Shown here one piece after another: positions 50,316-61,934 of a stretch of 64,000 bases of DNA. The notes below the pieces were generated by a model that was not told the origin of the DNA, did not search any database, and saw nothing but the letters and a program-made list of their open reading frames with translations. The translations under genes were made by a program, and so were the position numbers. Position 1 is the stretch's first letter. Every line of letters begins with the position of its first letter. The stretch spans positions 888,101,835 to 888,165,834 of the forward strand of contig OY856410.1 of assembly GCA_963693085.1 (NCBI GenBank). The letters are read 5' to 3'. Origin of the DNA: Alisma plantago-aquatica. Its lineage: Eukaryota > Streptophyta > Magnoliopsida > Alismatales > Alismataceae.

Positions 50316-51689
50316 GTTCTTGATATTCTTGAGGTGTGTTATGAGATGATGTCATCATCATCAAGATTCAGACCTCTGAATTTTACTATCATATATTTGA
50401 TGAATTCATCAATTATTCAAGAAGAAAATAAAAGATCAACATATGACAAGGAATTGAAAACAATAATAACATTGATGGGTTCAAGCTATATAACCTGCCT
50501 TCAAAGTAGCTCCAAAGCTTCAAGCTTCTCATCTCTAATGGTGAAATAAGCTCCTTTAACTATCCAAGGTTTGTTTCCAACTCTTTGGATGCAAAAGATA
50601 GCCAAGGTTGAGCATTGGATGGAAGAGAGAAGAAAATGAGTGTTGAAATCCGATTTCAACCATCAATTCAAGGTTGAAGATGATCATGGAGCTTACCTTC
50701 AGCTTGGGGAATGTTTTCCTCTTGATCCTAAGATCCTTGGTCGTTGGCCAAAGCAAGGAAAGAAAGTGGTTTGCAAAAATAGCCTTTCAAGTAAGGAGAA
50801 AATTGAGTACATATGATTGATTTTCTAGGAGAGAGAAAGTAGGAGAAAATTCATCCACTTTCTTGCCACATGCCCCCTCCATTCCTTGCCTTCGAAGCCA
50901 TCTTCCTTTTTCCTCAATATCCTCTCAATTATCCTTGAATTAAAAGCAATCACTTAAGCACCTTAATCATTATAATACTATTATCCAATTTTAGTGGACA
51001 TTACTTTTTAATTAACAAATGTGAGTGGATTTCTTCACCTACTTAGGATATTTCGGTGCCCTCAAGGCATTTGGACGTTCTACCACTATAGGATTTCAAC
51101 CACAACCTTTTTAGTTTATGGGAACTTCAATTAATATTTATTTTTGCTACAAAATAAATTAGGGTTTTCAATTATGCTTAAATCTTGATTATTTTATTAT
51201 CAAGATTATCTCTCCTCAAAAGTAGTTCAAACAAGACCCCCTTTATTTTAATTTTCTCTAAATGATACCAAGAAACAATAGAGACACTCTTTAAGTGGTA
51301 TTTTACATATTCAACCCTGGATTTTGGGTAATTTGCAAATTACACCAAAACTAGCATTCAATACACAAGTATTACTCAAACAAGCTCCTTCTTGGAACTT
51401 AGGCTGGTGGAAGCCATAAATCAACATCATTCTCATTCTTATGATCCTATAACACTTGAGGAACATTTATCATGTAACATTTGCAAGGTAACCCCTTAAA
51501 TTGGATAAATTGCACTTTAGTCCAAAACAAGAAAAATGTTGTTTCAACATTATTCAAATAGGACCAAAATTAAAACATAAGCTCTCCTTTAGTCTTAATT
51601 ACTTTTCAAAAGATAAAGACAAGAATCTAAATGACTTACTTAAGCAAAACTCCTAGGGTTAAGGCATAACCCAGGTCAAGGATGTTACA

Positions 51690-52690
51690 CTTATGATATC
51701 ATTAAAGATATAGCACTCAACCACTGCCAATGGGGGTCAGATAGAAAAGCATTACCGTCTTATACACCAAATTCTTCAACCAAAAAGCAAGGAGGAAAGC
51801 ATGGTGTTGATGCAGTTGATCTAATTGCAGCTAAGCTCGATGTCCTTACACAAAAGTTTGAGAAGATGATTAAAATGCAGATCCAAGCAACTGAGGTAAC
51901 TTGTGAAGCTTGTGGACTTGCCAGACATACTTATTCTACTTGTTTTGCTCCTAATATGAACAAGGAGAACCAAGAGAAAGTGAATTCCATTGGGATTCAT
52001 GGGAACAAACAACAATACAATCCCTATTCCAACACATACAATCTGAGATGGAGAGATCATCCTGATTTCTCTTACCAGAACACAAGCAATGCTCAAAACA
52101 TTCAACAAGGATAACAACAACCGCAACAACAACAACTCTTCAACTGAAAATCAAATGGAAATCCACCGAGTTTCAATAACAATAGAGGTTACCAACAACA
52201 ACAACAACCCCAGAAATCTTCTTTGGATACTATGATGGAGCAATTTATCTCTACTCAAGCACAACAAAATAAAGAGTTCCAGGGCAATGAAAAATTGTTA
52301 AAATATGCAATTGCTCAACTCTCCAATAAATTGGATGACATTTCCACTCATACAAGGATGTTGGAAAACCAAATCGCCCAACAAGATTTGGTGCAGCAAA
52401 AGAACACACCATCCAGTTCCCTTCCTAGCCAACCGGAGGTGAATCTAAGAGGGCAAGTAAATGCTATCAACTTAAGGAGTGGAGCTGAAATTCAAAGAAC
52501 TTCTCCACCTAAGTAGAAGAGTGTTCAAGTTGCTGATGAAGAGAAGATTGACACCCCCATTTATGACAAAGTAAAAGGTATAGCTGAAGTACCACCTTCT
52601 TACAAAGCAAGTGCACCATTTCCACAAAGACTTGCAAATAAGAAGAAGGATTCAAAGTTTAGGAAATTTATGGAGATCCTAAACAAACTT
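51690..52690 (+). pseudogene. gag: Athila gag, 3' part and start of the protease region
   Basis: This continues the frame of 37353-37943 after the target duplication (YDIIKDIALNHCQW). It carries a CCHC knuckle (CEACGLARHTYSTC, about 51904-51945), a glutamine/asparagine-rich region (about 52000-52215), and a coiled-coil-like segment (QNKEFQGNEKLLKYAIAQL). It ends with the conserved VNAINLRSG and YKASAPFPQRL, followed by KFRKFMEILNKL. Stops at 52112 (TAA), near 52146 (TGA) and at 52514 (TAG) break it, but the frame does not shift. It is cut at 52691 by the second Tekay element. Confidence 0.88.
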
Positions 52691-55600
52691 TGTTACAACT
52701 CACATTGAGGTTAGTCAATAAATACCTCAATTAGCGTGAAGTACCTTGATTAGTGCTAAGTATTTTGCTAAACATCATGGATAATCAAGATAAGCTAAGA
52801 TATGAATCAATAGTTGAGATTTAATCATCTGAGGTAATTAATGATAATTGTAGTGTTAATCGTTAAGTTAAATATGTACCCAAGAAGTGATTAGTATTTT
52901 GATTAGCTGAGACACACTAATTAGCATGATTTCTTGAATTGAGGTTGTAGAGAATCTCGTGCTTGCAAAGTTGTAAAAGAAATCATTTCAATTGGACCCC
53001 CGAGGCCATAGTTATGACATTTTTAAATTTCTTGGACCAATAATGTAAATTACCCCTTAAGTGGGTCGGCTACCTTTTTCCTTTATCTTATTCTTCCCGA
53101 TAGAACAGAACCGTAAAAGTGGTGCCCCAAATCCAGTGTTCGACCGAGCAACATAGGGAGAAATAGGCACGATTGATGGAAATTCTCGAGCTCTTCACCT
53201 CCGACCAGTTAGGGCGCCGTCCTCCTCTCTTCTCCTTCCTCCTCTACCTCGCCCTAGTGGCGCCCCTACCTACTTGAGCAAGCAGCGACCAACCTACAGT
53301 AGGTGCTGCGCTGGCCAGCAGTAGGGAGCTGACCAGAGACCCTTTTGGGTGCAGCCAACACTCCGAAATGCTGCCCTTGAGTCTGTCCTTGAGGTCCGTG
53401 CACAAATCCAAAGTCCTAGCCATGATTTAGCTCCTAGTTGAGCTTTTTTTCAATCTGTACATGAGTGTGTTGCTGCTTGATTGTAGCAGGTCTGAAGCAG
53501 GAGCCTTGGGCGTGAAGAACAACATGAAATCCATGCCAATAAGCTCAGCCATGGGTCCAGATCACGAATCCACAGTCAATTAGCCATGATTGAGCACCTA
53601 GCCAAGTTCCCCTTTCAACCTGTGCATGAGAAAGCAACAACATGTAATCGCCCAGAAACTGGTCTCTAGACACAATTCCAAACAAACCGGGACATCCCAA
53701 ACCACTGTGAGTAGGGTTTCACTCACCTATCATTATTAAACTCTGGTGTTTGGAAATTTTTGGTTAATTGCGTGTTTTTCGCTGATAACAACAGTTATCA
53801 GGCGTTAGGCAGTATTTGGCATTGCCCGAATTTTTATTTCATAAATTGCTACTTTACACTTTCATATGATTTAGTTTAGCATTTGATCAATATGGATTGG
53901 ACCAGTAAATTTACATGATTCATCGGAACCTAAATTGCTCAGTGTGAACGTTGAATTTAGAAATACACGACTGATAATGGTACATTTTGGGTATAAACCC
54001 AGGCAATACATATTTTGTAAATCATCAGATGCATGATTTCAAAGGAAGTACAATAATATAAAAATATGCAATAAAACCCTAGTTGCATGCTTCCTGTTAT
54101 GTTAATGTGTGTGAATTAACATTTACATGAATTGGCACATTTCTCTGAGTTATTACTAGAAACTCTTAAGTATTGTTAATAATTCATGTTATGATACGTA
54201 AGTAACTCTTAATTGAGTTATGTGATGCACAAACCAGGATTTGGGTTAATGTGCACGTTCTTCGAGAACTTTTAGAAAATTGATAAATACTACGGATGAT
54301 TTCTTATATGTGAAGTAAATTACTTTTAGCAGTGCACTAAGATGTTCAATTGCATGAATTCAGTATGTATGTGCCAAATTGACATGACTTTGGGTTATTA
54401 ATGAATTTTAAATCTGCCTGCATGCATGATATAAGGCTTACTCAGTATTTACTATGATTTTGAGTATATTGCTCTGTCAGTTCTAGAATGATATCGTATT
54501 GTGATTTGAACTGCAATCAAATAGATGAGGTAACTGAAACCCTAAGGATAGGGTGTTGCCAGGTGATAAGTGAATGAGGTAACTGAAACCCTAAGGATAG
54601 GGTATTCAATGAATCAAGTATTTTGATATCAAAACTCTCAGTATGAGATGTGGTGATGCTTAACAGTTCAATTGCATGATTTTTGTGTATAAAGTGCCAA
54701 ATTGACATGCATTCTGTTTATTTAAGAATTTTAGTTTGCCTGCATGCATAGTATGATGATTTCTCAGTATACTATAGTGTTTTGAATATACTACTATGTC
54801 AAATTTAGAATGATATTCATGTCATGTTGTAAAGTTCAAGTAAATAGACTCAGTACCATAGAGATACCAAAGTCCACGACAAGTAAGAGAGAGAGATGCA
54901 ATGTAGTAAGATCTTTTCTAGAATAATAAAATATTAGAATAAGGGTCCTGACACCGTAGAACCCCTTTGAGAGGTCTGTACCTTAGGGGTGAAATGACCT
55001 AACCCTGGAGGTGCGTCTAGTAAGGTCGGAGACTCGTGTCCAACACTAACCGGACATCTCGGTGGTACGAGAGTACAGTTTATAGTGTCCAACACTAACC
55101 AGACGTCCTGGTGGGACTAGAGAGTAGTTTACAGTGTCCAACACTAACCAGACATCCTCGTGACACTGGAGTATAGAAAAGCGTGTCTAACACTAACTAG
55201 ACGTTCTGGTGGCACGACTTGACTCTCTGCCTGTGTGCTCAGCTAGAGGAGGAGTCTAGTTTATGACACCATAGGATGCCGAGGCCAGAGAGCCAGAGTT
55301 CCTGTAGCAGACCAGGACAGTAGTCAGACTTAGCTATCCCGGGATGTCGACTAAGTCTTGTACGGTGGGATCGTAGTTCACTACAAGTCTTCATATGTAG
55401 AGTACACTGCATATGATCAGGGCATAAGATAAAATATGTTCATATAGGTTCACAGAGTTTTTATAAGTTAAAGAGTTAAGAAAAATATGAGTTAGCTTCA
55501 CAACAGTTGTTCTTTAAGTGGAATTTTAGTATTTTGTATTAATTAATTGTATTTACAGCTTTGCATCAATTATTATCATAATGAAATGTTGACATCCTCT

Positions 55601-56161
55601 GTTGTTTAAATTAAATTGCTTAGACCTTCTTCGTGTAGTATTTTTGCATATTATTCTAAATAATAAACATAAATGAGTTTTTTTGTGATGATTGGGTGAA
55701 ATTCTATTCACTGAGCCAGTAGCTCACCAACCTACTGAAACATTTTTCAAGTCAGCGTCAGCACAAGAAAGTTGAAGGATCGTATCACCCATACGTTTAG
55801 GAGGTAGTGTTTAGTTAGGTTTAGAGGTCTCTTGATCCTTTCCCCTCGGTCCTTGGGACATGTGTGTGGCGGGATAGAGAGAGAATGTGGTGAAATATGT
55901 AGTTAGTTTTCAATTATCTATTGTGTTTTATATTTCGCATGAGAAATGTAATACATCATGTAAGCTTATTTTCCTTCCTAGTATGGTTAATGGAAATTCG
56001 CTTCCGCAATTTTATTATAATTCGATGCTATTCAATTTTTATGGTTTTTCATTTAAGTTAATCTAAGTGATCGAGAAAAGAAAAAGTTAATAGTGGTTTA
56101 CCGAGTGTGACTCTCCGGTCTTCGGGGTCATTAGAGATGGCACGGGGGACGGGGCATCTCA
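52691..56161 (+). repeat. 5' LTR of the second Tekay element, 3.47 kb
   Basis: It starts TGTTACAACTCACATTGAGG and ends GGGGCATCTCA. The first 560 bp match the truncated 3' LTR at 59890-60414. It contains a GC-rich segment at 53130-53350, a short direct repeat (GAGGTAACTGAAACCCTAAG at 54526 and again about 50 bp later), and a tandem repeat at 55034-55219. No gene is seen. Confidence 0.88.
55034..55219 (+). repeat. Tandem repeat of about 55 bp in the LTR, four units
   Basis: The unit begins GTGTCCAACACTAACC, followed by (A/G)GACRTCCTGGTGG, and is repeated four times with point differences. It lies in the part of the LTR equivalent to the repeat-rich zone of the other Tekay LTRs. Confidence 0.8.
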
Positions 56162-56168
56162 ATAGCTT

Positions 56169-58153
56169 TGGTATCAGAGCATAGGTTGAGTACATGGTTA
56201 CTCAAAGTCAAGGTCAGGGGACGACAAGAGACCAATAGGATTAGGACTTAGGTGTCTTCCTTCTAACTGCAATTTTCTAACAGGAAGTGTTCAGTTATAC
56301 TATTACATATGGAAGAAAGATGACGTGGTCACGAGAACCAAGTAGAGAGCTTAGGATGATTCGTTAGGAATCATTAGGATCAAACGATAGAGTTATAATT
56401 AAGATAGATAAGAAGTGTTGTGACTTTAGCTCTGGCAGGTTTGAGTATTTAGATACCCTGGCCAGGTGTCTGAATACTTAGATTGACCAGTATCAAGCTA
56501 CTCTATCTATTCTTCTCTGGATGCCCTGTCTAGGTATGTAGAGGAAGGATGGGCTAGAGAGAAACCCTAGAAATCTTAGGGTTAAGAAACCGAAAATTTA
56601 TGTAGGAGTAAGAGATTAAACACAGGATGTGATACAACTCTTACTTTACATTGCTTATTTGATTAGAGATAACTAGAAATGCTTTTATATGTATGAATTT
56701 AGATTTTCAATTTTTAGAATAAATATGATTCTTTTATATTATTGTGTTTCCTGAAGCGATTCATTTATTGTTTATATTCCTTGTATCAAGTAGACCAGAA
56801 GTTATGTTTAAATAAGTTTGCCCTAAGTGGATATTCTTTCCACATGTTTGAGATCAATAGGAGTTGGTTAATCTTGAGTAGCTCTTGGCTTCAGGACTAC
56901 AGGTTCGGCCTGGTCTGGCTGGCAGGATACGTTACTGGGATCTAATGACTCCTATTAACAAGATAATAAGAGTAGACTCTGGATAAATTAGACCCACATC
57001 ATAGTGAGAATGTACATACGCTAAGATGTTGAGATATAAGGGAAAGACTAGAACCACTAAGAATTAGTTGGAATTGATATCGGAGGCCCAACGTTGAAGC
57101 CTCATATAAGCAATCCTTAATTGGAAATAAAGGAACATGACGCAAGGTTCAGATTAAGTTTATTGATTAGTATTATATGATTTCTAAATATGAGAATATG
57201 GAAAAGATATGAGAATAGTATGTAAGGGCTAAGATAGTAAGAATCAAATTTGGAATGGATCATGTAATAGAGTAAATATACTTTTATGTACCTCAAAGCA
57301 AAGGGAAAATAGAAGAAAAGAGTTAAGTATACAATAAGTACATAAAGAATTAGATGAAAATGTAAATCATAAGACCAAGACAAGAAACTTAGTTGAATCA
57401 AAAGAAATGTTAGAAATGATCAACTTCATTAAGGAATGAGGATTTCATGATATAATTGAGATCATGGAATGTATACCTTTATTATAAAGTTTAATACATT
57501 CATACATACTACCTTTGGATTCTAAGTTTCTATGGACTAACAAACTAGTTCTTAAAATAAATAACAAATGCGTAATTTAGAAAATAAATGAATCATATAT
57601 AATGCATAACTACCATGGTAGAGACGTGAAAGTGAATGAAATAATGTCACACAATATGATGATGAAACCCTAGCAAGGTAAATTGAGAATGTAATTTATC
57701 TGAATGTCCAAGTAAGAGAAAGGAAATTCCAGTTATAAGATAAGGAAGAATTTAGTAAAACTTATGAGATCTAAAGTTTGAATTTCAAACTAAGGAAGAA
57801 AAGTCACATCACAATAACACTATGTTATTGATAGGACCAAACCCTAGAATGTTTAAAGCTGTAGTAGTTCAAGAGATGTCGCTAGTGATATGACCTTGAA
57901 TACTAGCATCTCTATAAAACAAAATCATGAGATTTGCACTATGAAAGGTAAGCTAGCACTAATAAAATCTAGGGTTTAAAGGTAACTAATATGAAAGGTA
58001 GATAAACAATATGAAAATGAATCGGAGAAAAGAGTGAGATATAAATTTGAAATGTAACAAGTGTGTTTTGAACAAAAGAAGAAATATAATATAAGTGAAG
58101 TGCGTTATGAAATAAATTCTTACAGCAATAACATGAAGTAAGTAGCATAGAAT
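56169..58153 (+). mobile_element. Primer binding site and long non-coding leader of the second Tekay element
   Basis: TGGTATCAGAGC (56169-56180) is followed by about 2 kb without coding potential. It matches, in reverse complement, the leader segments at 8957-10286 and 2816-3838. Open frames (56742-56945, 57117-57401, 57969-58174) are not conserved as proteins in the other copy. The leader ends abruptly where RNase H coding sequence begins. Confidence 0.8.
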
Positions 58154-59853
58154 GAGGAGTATTACCCGACACATGATTTGGAGTTAGCTGCTATAGTTCA
58201 TGCTCTTAAGACATGTCGCCACTATCTTTATGATGTAACGATAGATTATCACCCTAGAAAGGCAAATGTAATAGCTGATGCCCTCAACAGGAAGTTAAGT
58301 TCAACAACAGATGTATTCTCTATGGCATGTTTCAAGAGAGACCTTCTAGTCGAGATGCAAGAGTTGAACTTAGACTTAGGGGTGACAGAGCAGAGTGGTT
58401 TGATTGCATAGATGCAAGTCAAGCCTACTTTTTATGATTAGATCAAGGAACTTCAGCAGAGTGACAGTGAGTTACATCAGATCATGCATGATATGAGAAA
58501 GGGAAAAAGACCAGAGTTTAGGTTTTCGGATGATGGTGTGTTGTATCAGCATGACAGGTTATGTGTACCTCGAGACATTGATTTGAAAGAGTAGATTCTT
58601 GAGGAAGCATATGCATCGATGTACATTATGCATCCAGGCAACACTAAGATGTACATGAATCTCAAGGAGTTGTACTTTTGGTCAGGTATGAAAAAGGATG
58701 TAGCTGAGTACGTGGCAACATGTAGTGTGTGCCAACAGGTTAAGGCTGAGCATCAGAAACCTGCAGGTACCTTGCAATCTCTTCCTATACCAGAATGGAA
58801 GTGGAACATATCACAATGGATTTTGTGATAGGGTTGCCCAGGACACCTAGAGGTCGTGACTCAATATGGGTGATTGTGGATAGACTAACTAAGTCTGCTC
58901 ATTTTCTTCCTGTTAAGTCAACCTTTGTTGTCCTGAAGTTAGCTAAGATATATGTGGATGAAATAGTCAGGTTGCATGATATTGCAATTTCAATTATATC
59001 GGATAGAGATCCTAAATTCACATCCAGATTATGGAATTATTTGCATCATGCTTTAGGCACAAAGTTGAGATTCCATATAACTTTTCACCCACAGACGGAT
59101 GGTCAGTCAGAGAGGACTATTCAGACTTTTGAGGACATGCTGAGAGCATGTGTCTTGCATTTCTGTGGAAGTTGGGAAGAACACTTGAGCCTTATAGAGT
59201 TTGCATACAACAATAGTCACCATTCCAGTCTTGGTATGGCCCTGTAAGAAGCTCTGTATGGTAGGAAGTGTAGATCACGCGTATGTTGGTATGAGGTGGG
59301 TGAAAAGCAGATTCTTAGACTAGAGATAGTGGATTCGATCACTGAAAAGATTGTAGTAATCAGAGAATAGTTGAAAGCTGCATAGGATAGGTAGAAGAGT
59401 TACACTGAGATGAGGTGTTGACCTCTTGCGTTTGAGGTTGGTGATGACGTAAATCTGAAAGTTTCACCATGGAAAGGAGTGTTAAGGTTTGGCAAGAGAG
59501 GCACACTGACTCCTAGGTTTATGGGTCTGTATCCTATCATTGAGAGGATTGGACCTATAGCCTATAGGTTGGAATTGCCATATGAATTAACTAATTTACA
59601 TGATGTGTTTCATGTATCGATGTTGAAGAAATGTTATCCCGGTACAGAGAAGATAATGGACCCAAAATCTGTACAGCTCAGATCAGATGTGTCCTATGTT
59701 GAGGGACCAATACAGATAGTTGATCGGAGGATCAAGAAGCTCAAGAATCACAAGATACCATTAGTGAAAGTTTTGTGGAGGAATCATAACCTAGAGGAAG
59801 CCTCTTGGGAGCTTGAATCTGAGATGCGTAACAAATTTCCTTTTCTCTTTTAG
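58154..59853 (+). pseudogene. pol: Partial Tekay pol: RNase H remnant, integrase, chromodomain
   Basis: It begins inside RNase H ([19 protein letters not shown]), then skips from HYLYD straight to VTIDYHPRKAN, a deletion of about 40 residues relative to the frame of the first Tekay element. The integrase zinc-binding part ([18 protein letters not shown]) runs to about 58790, where a frameshift moves into the frame of MDFVIGLPRT. The catalytic segments MDF, ISDRD and QSERT are all present. A TAA near 59246 and TAG codons near 59370-59395 follow. The chromodomain ends the frame (SYVEGPIQIVDRRIKK, VLWRNHNLEEASWELE), with the stop at 59851. Confidence 0.9.
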
Positions 59854-59875
59854 GAATTTCGGGATGAAATTCTTA

Positions 59876-59889
59876 TAAGGGAGGGAGAT
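59876..59889 (+). promoter_or_regulatory. Polypurine tract of the second Tekay element
   Basis: AAGGGAGGGAGAT lies directly before the 3' LTR start TGTTACAACC. Confidence 0.8.
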
Positions 59890-60414
59890 TGTTACAACCC
59901 ACATTGAGGGCGTGAAGTACCTTGATTAGTGCTAAGTATTTTGTTAAACATCATGGATAATCAAGATAAGCTAATATGTGAATCAATAGTTAAGATTTAA
60001 TCATCTGAGGTAACTAATGATAATTGTAGTGTTAATCGTTAAGTTAAATATGTACCCAAGAAGCGATTAGTATTTTTCTTAGCTGAGACAAGCTAATTAG
60101 AATGATTTCTTGCCTTGAGGTTGTAGAGAATCTCGTGCTTGCAAAGTTGTAAAAGAAATCATTTCAATCGGACTCCCGAGGCCATAGTTATGACATTTTT
60201 AAATTTCTTGGACCAATAATGTAAATTACCCCTTTAGTGGGTCGGCTACCTTTTTCCTTTATCGATAGAACAGAACCGCAAAAGCGGAGCTCCAAACCCA
60301 GTGTTTGACCGAGCAGTAGAGGGAGAAATAGGCGCGATTGAGGGCGATTCTCGAGCTCTTCACCTCCGACCAATTAGGGTGCCGTCCTCTTCTCTTCTCC
60401 TTCCTCCTCTACCT
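59890..60414 (+). repeat. 3' LTR of the second Tekay element, truncated
   Basis: It matches 52691-53249 apart from a missing stretch of about 30 bp near the start and a few small gaps. It ends at CCTCCTCTACCT where the SIRE element begins; the 5' LTR continues with CGCCCTAG at that point. Confidence 0.9.
60410..60414 (+). repeat. Presumed target site of the SIRE element, left copy
   Basis: TACCT precedes the LTR start. The right copy is outside the window, so this is a prediction. Confidence 0.4.
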
Positions 60415-61887
60415 TGTTGGCTAAATTGGACATTATGTTAATCCCTTTGTTTTGATAATGACAAACATTTCATTCTTGTGGTTTTAACGTGCTATTTGAG
60501 TATTTCAGGTGGTGGATAACAAAGACTTGGAAGAACAATTTGATAAAATTGCTTTATTTTCATGATTGTAATTAAATGTAAAAGCTTGTACAAGTATATA
60601 ATGTACAAGTAATTAGATATCATGTAAATCAAGCGTTTAGATCTTCCCTATCCACTCACAACACTTAGATAGGCCATTCCCCAAGATAGTATCACAATTG
60701 AACATTGATACACACACTTAGTAAATGAATACATTGAGTCAGTAATATTCTCGGTCGACAAATCGTCGATCGAGAAAATATCGGTCGACAAAAACTTCGA
60801 CCGAGAAACTCTCGGTCGACAAAATCTTTGATCGAGAATAGACCCTACTAGCTGTTAGACCCAGCAGACAAAGTGGTTGGGAGTTGGAAATGAATGTTGA
60901 AAACACTTGCTCCAGGAGGTCCCTCGGTCGACAAATCTTCGACCGAGAAGGACTCTCGGTCGACAAATCTTCGACCGAGAAAAGTTATGTCTGCACTTTT
61001 CAGGGTCAATTAACTAGCCATTGCAAATACAATTAGTGGACAAATAACGGCTAGTTAAGCACTTAGAACCCCCTAGAAAGTGTCTAGAATGTCCTTAAGC
61101 ATTCATAGGCCATTCTTATAAATAGGACAAGCCATAGGACACCAAAACACACCCAAGCTACACTTGTGCTACACTTGAGCTTGAATACTCATTGACAATC
61201 TGTTTTGAGCAATAGAGCATTTCCCACATTAGCTATTCATTCCCATTGCTCTAATTTCGTGTCCTATAGGCTAGAATCTCCTTTCCACAACACTTACACT
61301 TCTACACTCATTGGTTAGGAGATCAATACGCTTGATATAGGCAAATCAAGCCTTGTGCTTAAAAGGATAAGTTGGAATTTCTGTTTTCCTTCTTGTTCCT
61401 TTTATTCTTTGTATTCTCCTTGATACTCCTAGGGTTGGAGGCTGCGGATTGGAGAAGGTTCTTCTCGGAGGAGAAGGTGGACTTCAAGCTACTTCAAGAA
61501 GGCTATCGCAACGGGAAGCTACTTCAAGAAGGCTATTGCAACGGGAAGCTACTTCAGGAGGAAGGCTGCTTCAAGGTTGGTGCAATTACTTCTAGGTGAA
61601 GGCTGCTTCAAGGTTGGTGCGATTACTTCTAGGTGAAGGCTGCTTGAAGGGTTTAGGGAGAGAATTGTAATTTTATGTAAAGTCCTCGCGAGGTAATAAA
61701 ATTAAATTCTTTCCAAATCCCAGTTGGGTAAGCAACCAGGTAGTGGACTGACAACTTTAGTATTTGCTAAAGTTGGAACCACTCTAAATCCTTGTCCCCT
61801 TGTCCAATATTTTGTGGTTGGTTGTTTGAGTTAAATAATTGTTAAAATTGTTTTAAAACTCTATTCACCCCCCTCTAGTGTTTTTCA
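60415..61887 (+). repeat. 5' LTR of the SIRE element
   Basis: It is 1473 bp and ends GTGTTTTTCA. It carries five CTCGGTCGA..TCGACCGAG hairpins at 60750-60979. It also has tandem repeats at 61484-61660 (AAGCTACTTCAAGAAGGCTA, then GAAGGCTGCTTCAAGGTTGG units). The 75-codon frame at 61372-61599 is a product of these repeats. Confidence 0.9.
60750..60979. repeat. Five CTCGGTCGA..TCGACCGAG hairpin repeats in the SIRE LTR
   Basis: Copies lie at about 60750-60774, 60781-60805, 60811-60835, 60923-60947 and 60955-60979. The last two have perfect 9-bp stems around a 7-base loop (CAAATCT). The others carry one or two changes (GATCGAG for GACCGAG). Two further copies lie at 63260-63315. Confidence 0.9.
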
Positions 61888-61889
61888 AT

Positions 61890-61901
61890 TGGTATCAGAG
61901 C
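61890..61901 (+). promoter_or_regulatory. Primer binding site of the SIRE element
   Basis: TGGTATCAGAGC lies two bases after the LTR end, complementary to initiator Met tRNA. Confidence 0.95.
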
Positions 61902-61934
61902 AGGCTTCAAGGAACCCTAACTAGGTCTTAAAGA

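Larger units (their letters stand above)
37944..51689 (-). mobile_element. Full-length Tekay-type (Del) chromovirus, LTR-LTR, 13.7 kb
   Basis: Two LTRs of 4455 bp (37944-42398) and 4465 bp (47225-51689) flank an internal region of 4826 bp. Minus orientation is shown by the primer site at 47207-47218, the polypurine tract at 42399-42416 and the gag-pol order. The perfect 5-bp target duplication CTTAT shows a simple insertion into an Athila gag. Pol ends in a chromodomain, which places it among chromoviruses; overall it resembles the Tekay/Del group. Coding frames are broken by several stops and frameshifts and by lost catalytic residues. LTRs make up nearly two thirds of the element. Confidence 0.95.
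47225..51689 (-). repeat. 5' LTR of the Tekay element
   Basis: The terminal dinucleotide at its inner edge is TT instead of TG (TTTGATGACCGTTACC versus TGTGATGACAGTTACC at 37944). The far end, GGATGTTACA, is followed by the target duplication. It is otherwise collinear with the 3' LTR. Confidence 0.95.
52691..60414 (+). mobile_element. Second Tekay-type element, internally deleted and 3'-truncated
   Basis: The 5' LTR is 52691-56161, the primer site 56169-56180, a non-coding leader runs to about 58150, then comes a partial pol (58154-59853), polypurine tract and 3' LTR from 59890, cut at 60414 by a SIRE element. The leader joins directly to the middle of RNase H, so gag, protease and RT are missing. 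It is inserted in the Athila gag-protease region; the presumed left target duplication is AACTT (52686-52690), and the right copy is not in the window. Confidence 0.88.

Noticed and set aside
56430..58110. Inverted segment captured by the second Tekay element
   Set aside because: It first looked like an inversion relative to 2816-10286, but the primer sites show the two elements simply lie in opposite orientations and their leaders are collinear.
61372..61599. 75-codon frame with a hydrophobic start resembling a small secreted peptide
   Set aside because: It is part of the SIRE LTR, and its C-terminal repeats are simply the tandem DNA repeats of that LTR.
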